From the NCBI GenBank assembly GCA_947625025.1, contig CANQMQ010000008.1, forward strand, positions 1 to 64,000: 64,000 nt of DNA, in the 5' to 3' direction. This stretch comes from an uncultured Clostridia bacterium (GTDB lineage Bacteria > Bacillota > Clostridia > Christensenellales > Borkfalkiaceae). Made by a program: the position numbers and the translations under genes. Shown here piece after piece: positions 19,321-25,844 of this stretch. The notes beneath the pieces are model-generated. The model made no database searches and was not told where the DNA came from. It saw nothing but the letters and a program-made list of their open reading frames with translations. Numbering within the stretch: position 1 is the stretch's first letter; each line of letters starts with the position of its first letter.

Positions 19321-20552
19321 AGGCGTGCGTATTCACCTTGGGGTGCAAACTCAATGAAGTGGAGAGCGCCTCCCTCATGCGCGGCCTCGAGGAGATGGGG
19401 TACGAGGTGACGGAAGAGCTCTCCTCTGCCGATTTATACCTTCTCAACACCTGCGCCGTCACCGCGGAGGCGGAGCGCAAGTCCCGCCAGGCCGTCTCCC
19501 GCATGCGGAAATTCAATCCCGATGCGCCCGTCGTCGTATTCGGCTGTGCCGCCCAGAACGATGCCGCCGCTTTTTGGAATAAGGAGGGCGTCGTCCTCGT
19601 GGGCGGGGCGATGCATAAGGATAAGATCTTGGGGCTTATAGCGAGCCTTCCCTGCAAGGCGGAGGGGCTCTTCGTACCTGAAACCACCTTCTCGGAACTG
19701 CCCTGCCCCAAGCCCGTGCGCACCCGCGCCTACCTTCGGGTGCAGGATGGGTGCAACCGCTTCTGTTCCTACTGCCTCATCCCCTATTTACGGGGGAGAA
19801 GCCGCTCGAGGAGCATGGAGAGCATCGTGCGGGAGGCGGAACTCAGCCCCGCCCGCGAACTCGTGCTCACGGGGGTGGACCTCTCCTCCTATCGGGATGG
19901 GGAGAAGGACCTCGGCGACTTGCTCCTCGCTCTGAAGGGGGTACCCGCCCGCATCCGCCTCGGGTCCCTCGAGGTGAGCGCCGTAACCCAAACCTTCTTG
20001 GAGAAGATGAGGGCGGCGGGCAACGTTGCCCCCCACTTCCACCTCTCCCTGCAGAGCGGCTCTTCAAACGTGCTCCGCGCGATGAACCGCCACTACACCC
20101 GCGAGGAGTACCTCGAGGCCTGCAACATGATTTACGCGGCCTTCCCGCAGGCCGCCATCACCACCGATCTCATCGTGGGCTTCCCCACCGAGACGGAGGA
20201 GGATTTCAAGGAGAGCCTTACCATCATAGAAGAGGCGGGGTTTGCACGGGTACACGCCTTCCCCTTCTCTCCGCGGAAGGGCACCGCCGCCGCAAAGCTC
20301 AAGGATATCCCCGCCGAGGTCAAGCGGGAGCGCATGGCCCGCATGCTCGAGGCCGCAAAGAGCGCGGAAGAGAAGTACGTCACCCGCTTTTTGGGAAAAA
20401 AGCTCACCGCCCTTTTCGAAGCGGAGGGAGGCTACACCGAAAACTACATCCGCGTCACGTCTCCCATCGCATCCGAGGGTGGCATGTACGAGGTCAAGCT
20501 CACAAAATATAACGGAGAGAGCGCGAAGTGCGTTCTCTTGAAGGAGATTTAA
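19317..20552 (+). CDS. mtaB: tRNA t6A37 methylthiotransferase MtaB
   Basis: Radical-SAM enzyme that converts t6A37 to ms2t6A in tRNAs reading ANN codons. The 411-residue protein has the N-terminal MTTase domain with cluster cysteines (LGCKLNEVES, NTCAVT, FGCAAQ), the radical-SAM CxxxCxxC motif (CNRFCSYC, near residue 146) followed by IPYLRGRSRS, and a C-terminal TRAM-like region. Translationally coupled to rsmE. Confidence 0.93.
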   Translation: MKACVFTLGCKLNEVESASLMRGLEEMGYEVTEELSSADLYLLNTCAVTAEAERKSRQAVSRMRKFNPDAPVVVFGCAAQNDAAAFWNKEGVVLVGGAMHKDKILGLIASLPCKAEGLFVPETTFSELPCPKPVRTRAYLRVQDGCNRFCSYCLIPYLRGRSRSRSMESIVREAELSPARELVLTGVDLSSYRDGEKDLGDLLLALKGVPARIRLGSLEVSAVTQTFLEKMRAAGNVAPHFHLSLQSGSSNVLRAMNRHYTREEYLEACNMIYAAFPQAAITTDLIVGFPTETEEDFKESLTIIEEAGFARVHAFPFSPRKGTAAAKLKDIPAEVKRERMARMLEAAKSAEEKYVTRFLGKKLTALFEAEGGYTENYIRVTSPIASEGGMYEVKLTKYNGESAKCVLLKEI

Positions 20553-20555
20553 GGT

Positions 20556-20891
20556 ATGGAAAACTGCATCTTTTGTAACATTCTTGCGGGCAAGATCCCC
20601 GCTTCCAAGGTCTATGAAGATGGGGAGATGTTGGTATTCAAGGATATCGCCCCCGTCGCCAAAATTCACCTTCTCTGCATCCCGAAAGAGCACTTCAAGC
20701 TGCTCTCCGAGATGGATGCGGGGCGGGCGGCTCTTGTCGGCAGAATGCTCCAAACGATCGCGGAGCATGCCCCCGCATGGGGTCTCGAGGGGGGATATCG
20801 GCTCGTCGTCAACCAAGGCGAGGCCGCGGGGCAGACCGTGCCCCACCTCCACATCCACATCTTGGGCGGCGAAACGCTCCCGTGGGGCTGA
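20556..20891 (+). CDS. HIT-family nucleotide hydrolase (HinT-like)
   Basis: A 111-residue histidine-triad protein. HinT-type enzymes hydrolyse AMP-lysine and other adenosine phosphoramidates. It has the catalytic triad motif HLHIH with His97, His99 and His101, and an N-terminal Cys4/Cys7 pair (CIFC) seen in zinc-containing members. It is three bases after mtaB, a frequent Firmicutes neighbour, and is the last gene before the hairpin at 20946. Confidence 0.92.
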   Translation: MENCIFCNILAGKIPASKVYEDGEMLVFKDIAPVAKIHLLCIPKEHFKLLSEMDAGRAALVGRMLQTIAEHAPAWGLEGGYRLVVNQGEAAGQTVPHLHIHILGGETLPWG

Positions 20892-20945
20892 TAAAAGGGT
20901 AAAAAACCGAAGAAAAAAGAGGTATAAAATTTCAAAAGGGCGTCA

Positions 20946-20979
20946 AAAACTCCTTCCGCAACCCGGGAGGAGTTTTGTT
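20946..20979 (+). terminator. terminator-like hairpin whose 3' arm is the next gene's ribosome binding site
   Basis: AAAACTCCTTCC (20946-20957) pairs with GGGAGGAGTTTT (20965-20976), 12 bp with one G-U and a seven-base loop, followed by GTT. It can act as a terminator after the HIT gene. The 3' arm also contains GGGAGGAG, the only ribosome binding site for the ATG at 20980, so the hairpin should block translation of that gene when transcription reads through. Confidence 0.7.
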
Positions 20980-21402
20980 ATGCGTCTTGTGCGGGCATGG
21001 AAGGCAATATTCACGCTTATGGCGGCAGCGCTTGCGGCCTTCATTCTGTACGCCGTCCGCTCCGAACCCGTGTTCGAGGCGGGAAAGGGGTATGAATTCT
21101 ACCTCGGGACCTCCTCTTCTGAGATCGTGTGCACGGAGACCCCCGCCCTCTCCAAGCTGTTTTTGCCCCAGGTAAAGGGCGAGAGCGTCCGTTACGAGGG
21201 TGAACGCTTCAAAGAACTTCAAGAAAAGTTCGATGCCCAACTGCTCTTTGTGGAGGAAGCGGGCGGCGTCACCAATTATTACCTTCATTCCCCCAAACTC
21301 GGAAGCGGCGTCCTCCTCGAGGGGGAAGAGGTAAACCTCCACATTGCGGTGGGGAATGGGCAGACTGCGGCGGGCACCCCGCTCATCTTCGGCGGATTTT
21401 GA
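20980..21402 (+). CDS. unknown exported or membrane-anchored protein
   Basis: Not recognised with certainty. The 140-residue product has an N-terminal hydrophobic segment (about residues 8-25), which makes it exported or anchored, followed by about 110 mainly beta residues. Its place just before a SpoIIQ-like peptidase recalls the ywmB-spoIID-spoIIQ neighbourhood of other Firmicutes, and it could be a reduced YwmB-like protein; this is weak. The start is fixed by GGGAGGAG seven bases upstream, which is buried in a hairpin. Confidence 0.55.
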   Translation: MRLVRAWKAIFTLMAAALAAFILYAVRSEPVFEAGKGYEFYLGTSSSEIVCTETPALSKLFLPQVKGESVRYEGERFKELQEKFDAQLLFVEEAGGVTNYYLHSPKLGSGVLLEGEEVNLHIAVGNGQTAAGTPLIFGGF

Positions 21403-21465
21403 AAAGCGGGTATATTTCCCCGCGGCGGGGTCCAATATCTACATAGAAATTTTTCGGAGGACAGT

Positions 21466-22167
21466 ATGGAACAAGAAAATACCAAGAGCAAAAAGAAGAT
21501 TTTGTACTACGTACTCGCGGGCGTATGCGCCCTTCTGCTCATCGCCGCAACCGTACTCACGGTGTACTTCGTCACGGCAAGCGATGCCCCCGTCGTGGAG
21601 AATCCCCCCGTCGTAGACCAGGATCCGAACGAACCCGCAGGCCCCTCTGAGGACGATCCGAATACGCCCTCGGGCCCCGCAGAGGACGACCCGAATACGC
21701 CTTCTGGGCCTTCGGATAACGACCCCGATGAGCCCACGGGCGGGGAAGCGCAGTACGTCTCCCCCGTAGACTTCACCACCGTCGTGATGGAGTATGCGGA
21801 TATCTATGAGAACAAGACGCTCGGCTGGTGGTATCGCCACAAGGCGCTCGACTTCACCGCCTCTGCGGGCACCGAAGTGCGTTGCATGGCAGACGGCACC
21901 GTGGAGACCGTGAGCCTCAGCGAGGAGACGGGGAATCTTATCGTAGTCAACCACGGCGACGGGCTGTATACCCTCTACCGCTTTGTGGAACCCGTGACGG
22001 GGCTCAAGAAGGGGGATGCCGTCTCCAAGGGGCAGAAAATCGGGGCGGTTGCGGAGGCGTATGGCTCCGAGGCCTTTGCGGGAGAACACCTGCACTTCGA
22101 AGTATTCATGGGGCCCAATAACGTAGACCCCACCGATTACCTCAAACCCGTACTCAGTGAAAAGTAA
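21466..22167 (+). CDS. M23 (LytM) peptidase, SpoIIQ-like
   Basis: A 233-residue membrane-anchored protein: one N-terminal helix (about residues 11-36), a low-complexity linker of Asp-Pro-Ser-Gly repeats (about 50-92), then a LytM/M23 domain. The zinc ligands are intact: His125 and Asp129 (HxxxD) and His208/His210 (HLH). Clostridial SpoIIQ keeps an active LytM site, unlike the Bacillus protein. In that role it would span the forespore membrane, pair with SpoIIIAH and help engulfment. Length and topology fit SpoIIQ, but a vegetative endopeptidase cannot be excluded. Confidence 0.75.
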   Translation: MEQENTKSKKKILYYVLAGVCALLLIAATVLTVYFVTASDAPVVENPPVVDQDPNEPAGPSEDDPNTPSGPAEDDPNTPSGPSDNDPDEPTGGEAQYVSPVDFTTVVMEYADIYENKTLGWWYRHKALDFTASAGTEVRCMADGTVETVSLSEETGNLIVVNHGDGLYTLYRFVEPVTGLKKGDAVSKGQKIGAVAEAYGSEAFAGEHLHFEVFMGPNNVDPTDYLKPVLSEK

Positions 22168-22181
22168 TTCGATTACAACTC

Positions 22182-22211
22182 GCGGCGGCGGAATTCCTTC
22201 CGCCGCTTTTT
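22182..22211 (+). terminator. intrinsic terminator after the SpoIIQ-like gene
   Basis: GCGGCGG (22182-22188) pairs with CCGCCGC (22200-22206), followed by TTTTT. Confidence 0.85.
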
Positions 22212-22223
22212 GTATTCCCGATT

Positions 22224-22324
22224 TGTCATACTGAACGGAGCGTAGCGTAGTTGAAGTATCACAATATTCTTAAAATGCGGTGATACTTCGACTTCGGCAC
22301 TTCGTGCCTACGCTCAGTATGACA
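22224..22324. repeat. palindromic MITE/REP-like element, 101 bp
   Basis: The ends TGTCATACTGA (22224-22234) and TCAGTATGACA (22314-22324) are perfect inverted repeats. Inside, GAAGTATCAC and GTGATACTTC extend the palindrome, so the element would fold into one long hairpin. It resembles the short intergenic palindromes dispersed in many bacterial genomes. No coding capacity. Confidence 0.7.
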
Positions 22325-22331
22325 CATTCAG

Positions 22332-22371
22332 AAGCCTGAGATGTCTCGGCTACGCTCGACATGACAGGCTT
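22332..22371. repeat. second, shorter palindromic element
   Basis: AAGCCTG (22332-22338) and CAGGCTT (22365-22371) flank a sequence with the GCTACGCTCGACATGAC signature related to the adjacent element. It looks like a partial or divergent copy of the same repeat family. Bases 22372-22448 hold only the upstream region of the next gene. Confidence 0.5.
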
Positions 22372-22448
22372 CCCCCTCCATATTTCCCTTGCATATTCCG
22401 CGCACATTCCGCATAGGATACCTCCGAAAATCAAACGGAGGGATCTCT

Positions 22449-23897
22449 ATGAAAAAACTGCTGTGCGTTGCGGCGGGCGCTCTGCTCATCGCGGCGTCGT
22501 TCGGGCTTACATCGTGTGCCGAGAAGGGGGGGAAGCGCTGTGCCTATGCGATTGACGCCGAATACTTCCCCGAAACGCGCACCCTCTCTGCCGATATGAG
22601 GGTAGACTTCGTCAACACCGCAACCGTCCCCTTGGAGGAAATCAAGTTCGAGCTCTGGGCGAATGCCTACCGTGAGAACGCCACCTACCGCCCCGTCTCC
22701 GAGCTCTTCAAAAGTTCCGCCTACTACGCGGGGGAGAGCTACGGCGGCATCGAAATCACGGGCATTGCGGGCGCCAAGACCTTCCGCATCGGGGGCGAGG
22801 ACGCCAACATTCTCTCCGTCACCCTCCAAGATCCCCTTGAGGCGGGGGAGTGCGCAAGCGTCGAGATCTCCTTCGAGACCCAACTTGCCGAAGTCAACCA
22901 CCGTCTCGGGGTGGGCAAAAACACCGTAAATCTCGCCAATTTCTACCCAACCCTCTGCTATCTGAAGGAAGATGGCTTTCAGGAGTACGTCTACTCCTCC
23001 AACGGGGACCCCTTCGTGAGTGAAATTTGCGATTACGAGGTCACGCTCACCGTCCCCGAGGAGTACACCCTCGTGAGCGGATTTGAGGCCCAGGAAAGTG
23101 ACTTAGAGGGAAAACGGGCATACCATGTCCGAGAAGAGGGGGTAAGAGACGTCGCCTTCGTCCTGGGGAAGGGTATGAGTGCGGTAAGCGATGAGGCCTG
23201 CGGCAAGGAAGTTCGTTACTATTATTTCAACGATCCTTCCCCCGAAACCGCCTTAAAGTGCGCCTGCGATGCCCTCACCTGCTATTCGGAGGCCTTCTGC
23301 GATTACGCCTACCCCCGTTACACCCTCGTGCAGACCGATTTTGTGTACGGCGGCATGGAGTTTCCCGCCCTCTCCATGATCTCCTCCACCCTCAACAAGG
23401 GCGAAATGCCCGCCGTCGTCGCCCACGAGACCGCCCATCAGTGGTGGTATGCGATGGTGGGGAGCAACCAATTCGAGCACGCGTGGCAGGATGAGGGGCT
23501 CGCGGAGTACTCCTCCGCCCTCTTCTTCGAGCGCTTCCCCGATTACGGCCTGACGTATGCAGACTGCATTTCGGCTTCCGAACAATCCTACCGCGCCTTC
23601 TTCTCCATCCACTCGCAGGTGACGAAGGAGGCGGATACCTCGATGGACCGCGCCCTCACCGCCTATACGGGGGAGTATGAATACCGCAATATCGCCTACG
23701 ATAAGGGCGTCATTCTCTTCGACCGCGTGCGGGAACTCATGGGGGAGAAGAAGTTCATGAATGCCCTTTCCAAGTACGCCAAGACCTATTCGGGCAAGAT
23801 AGCGACCCCCGAACAGCTCATTTCCTGCTTCTCCAAATCGGGCTCCAACGTCCTTCCCGTGTTCGAATCCTTCACGGAAGGCAAATGCGTCATTTGA
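22449..23897 (+). CDS. M1-family metallopeptidase lipoprotein
   Basis: A 482-residue extracytoplasmic zinc peptidase. The N-terminus is a lipoprotein signal (hydrophobic stretch, then LTSC with the lipidated Cys near residue 20). A beta-rich N-terminal domain (about 30-230) leads into a thermolysin-like catalytic domain. HETAH gives zinc ligands His326 and His330 and catalytic Glu327, and the third ligand Glu349 follows 18 residues later, the M1 spacing. The usual GAMEN motif appears as GGMEF near residue 300. The ATG at 22449 has GGAGG upstream. Role: aminopeptidase acting on peptides at the cell surface. Monocistronic. Confidence 0.85.
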   Translation: MKKLLCVAAGALLIAASFGLTSCAEKGGKRCAYAIDAEYFPETRTLSADMRVDFVNTATVPLEEIKFELWANAYRENATYRPVSELFKSSAYYAGESYGGIEITGIAGAKTFRIGGEDANILSVTLQDPLEAGECASVEISFETQLAEVNHRLGVGKNTVNLANFYPTLCYLKEDGFQEYVYSSNGDPFVSEICDYEVTLTVPEEYTLVSGFEAQESDLEGKRAYHVREEGVRDVAFVLGKGMSAVSDEACGKEVRYYYFNDPSPETALKCACDALTCYSEAFCDYAYPRYTLVQTDFVYGGMEFPALSMISSTLNKGEMPAVVAHETAHQWWYAMVGSNQFEHAWQDEGLAEYSSALFFERFPDYGLTYADCISASEQSYRAFFSIHSQVTKEADTSMDRALTAYTGEYEYRNIAYDKGVILFDRVRELMGEKKFMNALSKYAKTYSGKIATPEQLISCFSKSGSNVLPVFESFTEGKCVI

Positions 23898-23903
23898 AAA
23901 CGC

Positions 23904-23932
23904 TTGCATTTTGGGGGCCTTCGTACTATAAT
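23904..23932 (+). promoter_or_regulatory. sigma-A-type promoter of the FmdB-like gene
   Basis: TTGCAT (23904-23909) and TATAAT (23927-23932) are 17 bp apart, 29 bases before the start codon, with GGGGAGGG as ribosome binding site. Confidence 0.7.
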
Positions 23933-23961
23933 GGGCGTAGAACGTTACGGGGAGGGAAGCT

Positions 23962-24159
23962 ATGCCCGTCTTACAGTACAAATGCGCCGCATGCGGCAAC
24001 GTGTTCGATGAACTTGTGAAGAGCCACGAGGAGGAGGTGACTTGCCCCAAATGCCACAAAAAGGCCGAAAGGGTGTGGTCGGGATGTATGTATTCCTCGA
24101 CGGGCAAGCCCGCAAAGCACTGCAACGGCAAGTGCTCCGAATGCCCCGGCTGCCACTGA
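23962..24159 (+). CDS. FmdB-type zinc-ribbon protein
   Basis: A 65-residue protein with the FmdB-like regulatory fold: YKCAACG near residue 7 and CPKCHKK near residue 28 give the two zinc-binding pairs. The C-terminus adds four more cysteines and a final His (CNGKCSECPGCH), possibly a second metal site. Members are small and of unknown or regulatory role. It has its own promoter and terminator. Confidence 0.75.
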   Translation: MPVLQYKCAACGNVFDELVKSHEEEVTCPKCHKKAERVWSGCMYSSTGKPAKHCNGKCSECPGCH

Positions 24160-24172
24160 AAAAGAAGGAAAA

Positions 24173-24195
24173 GGGAGACCCCGTCTCCCTTTTTT
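24173..24195 (+). terminator. intrinsic terminator after the FmdB-like gene
   Basis: GGGAGAC (24173-24179) and GTCTCCC (24183-24189) form a seven-bp stem followed by TTTTTT. The A+T-rich stretch 24196-24361 holds nothing recognisable apart from the next promoter. Confidence 0.85.
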
Positions 24196-24361
24196 GCTGC
24201 AAAATTTCGGGATACGCTTCCGCATGCGGGAGCCCCATCCCACAACTATTGTTTGTAGAATTTTATTTCAAACTTTACAATTTTAACCAATTTTTCCAAC
24301 AGAAAATTGTAAAAAAACCTACACTTTCAACATAAAAAGCGAATGGGGTCGGGTGAAAAAG

Positions 24362-24390
24362 TTGACATGCGCGCGTATGCATGATAAAAT
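24362..24390 (+). promoter_or_regulatory. strong promoter of the eight-gene envelope operon
   Basis: A perfect TTGACA (24362-24367) and TAAAAT (24385-24390) are 17 bp apart. The expected transcription start (about 24397) falls on or next to the ATG at 24398, so the first gene would be read from a leaderless message. No other clear promoter or terminator is seen until 43330. Confidence 0.75.
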
Positions 24391-24397
24391 AAATCGT

Positions 24398-25303
24398 ATG
24401 GAATTTTGGATCGCTTGGGTCATAGTAGGGCTTGCGCTCGTGGGAATTTCGGTATTCCGCATTCTCCCCGCGCTCATGCTCAAGACGTGCGGCGCGGCCT
24501 TTCCCGTAAGGGATAGAGTTGTCGGGAAAAAGGAGGGCGCCTTCGGGGAAGAGCTCACCTGCGAGCCCGCCGTATCGGTGCGCCCCTACATCTCCTCCTA
24601 CCGCCTTGCCCGTGATGCCAAGGGGGTCTTTTTTGAGGGAGAGCTGCAGGCACGGCGTGCCTTTTTGAGCTACGAGATCGCGGCATACTCCGCTTCGGGA
24701 GAACTTCTCGATGTGCTCCGCGTCAAGGAAAAATTCGTGGAGGAAAAGACGCATGTAAGCCGCCTTCCCAAGCGGACGGATTACGTCTCCCTCCGCATGC
24801 TGTGCGTGGACGATAGCCCCATGCCGAGGGAACGGCGGGCATTCGGGAAGCGGCTCGGGATATGGCTCGGCGTCCTCTGCCTTGCCATGGCCGCCACCGT
24901 AGACCTCTTCCTGTGGGTGGGGCTCACCTTCTACTTGCGCCTCTCCGATAATTTCACGGGGGAGCTCGACCTCTCCGCCGATGTGTGGGCGGCGGCGCTC
25001 ATCTTAACGGGGCTGTTCGTTGCCATTCTTACGGGGGCGTGGGCGGCAGCGCGGTTTTTCCGCATGCAGAAGCGGGAGGATGGCTCCCCCAAGCTGAAGG
25101 ATAAGCTCATCGGCCTCATAGAGCGAAAGCAGAAACAAGAGGAACAAGAGAGCGAAGAGGCCGAAGAGGACGAGGAAATAGTGGAAATCGAGCAAATGCG
25201 AGAGGAAATACAAGGGCAAATGCAGGAGCAATTGCAAGAGGACGAGGAAATAGAACAAATGCAGGAGCAAATGCAAGAGCAACGGGAGGAAGCCGATGGT
25301 TGA
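24398..25303 (+). CDS. envelope operon gene 1: membrane protein with a charged Gln/Glu-rich tail
   Basis: Not recognised. The 301-residue product has a first helix (about residues 3-24), a beta-rich region (about 50-140), two more helices (about 150-175 and 192-218) and a C-terminal tail (about 230-301) of Glu, Gln and Met that looks like coiled coil or disordered charged sequence. The beta region resembles the soluble part of the next gene (similar patterns of aromatic and small residues around YxxSY and DxxG). The start is set by the promoter, not by a ribosome binding site. The stop overlaps gene 2 by eight bases. Confidence 0.6.
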   Translation: MEFWIAWVIVGLALVGISVFRILPALMLKTCGAAFPVRDRVVGKKEGAFGEELTCEPAVSVRPYISSYRLARDAKGVFFEGELQARRAFLSYEIAAYSASGELLDVLRVKEKFVEEKTHVSRLPKRTDYVSLRMLCVDDSPMPRERRAFGKRLGIWLGVLCLAMAATVDLFLWVGLTFYLRLSDNFTGELDLSADVWAAALILTGLFVAILTGAWAAARFFRMQKREDGSPKLKDKLIGLIERKQKQEEQESEEAEEDEEIVEIEQMREEIQGQMQEQLQEDEEIEQMQEQMQEQREEADG

Positions 25304-25844
25304 GTGCGTAAGAGAACTTTCCTACCGCGGGGGTCTGCCCGTATACCTCTCCCGCTATGTCATTTTCGGCGGGGAGGGGCGGCATGCCGCGCTCCGCTTC
25401 TTCAATGCGAGTGAAATTTCGGCAACGGGCATCCGTTACCGTTTGGATGAATTGGATGCGGAGGGCAACGTGCTCTTCTCCCGCACCCTCGAGCAGGATA
25501 TCGTGGCGGAGCGCGGCTGCGAATTCGGCGTATACGATGCCGACCTCGCCGACGACTGCGTTTCGCTCGAGGCCACCGTGGAGGCGGTGTATTCGGGGGA
25601 ATACGAATACGTGGCCTCCAAAGACGGCATCTCCCTTCGGTACGGCGGCGCCCGCCCCGCACAAAAGCAGGAAGAGGCCTTCCTGCAAAATTCCAAATAT
25701 TCTGTGTCACGGAAAAAAAGAAAATATATCCTGTATGCGCTCGTCGCCATCCTCGGAATTACCCTGCTCTTTGCGGGGGTCGGGATACGGTTCGGGATCT
25801 TTGACGGAGTCAGCGCGGGCATAGAGGTCGGGACGGTGCTATGA
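25296..25844 (+). CDS. envelope operon gene 2: single-helix membrane protein
   Basis: Not recognised. The 182-residue product has a mainly beta N-terminal domain (about residues 8-125) and one C-terminal helix (about 146-168) preceded by a lysine/arginine cluster (SRKKRKY). By the positive-inside rule the beta domain is cytosolic. It overlaps both neighbours (8 bases upstream, 4 downstream), so genes 1-3 are translationally coupled. The beta domain looks like that of gene 1, suggesting duplication; this is by eye only. Confidence 0.6.
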   Translation: MVECVRELSYRGGLPVYLSRYVIFGGEGRHAALRFFNASEISATGIRYRLDELDAEGNVLFSRTLEQDIVAERGCEFGVYDADLADDCVSLEATVEAVYSGEYEYVASKDGISLRYGGARPAQKQEEAFLQNSKYSVSRKKRKYILYALVAILGITLLFAGVGIRFGIFDGVSAGIEVGTVL

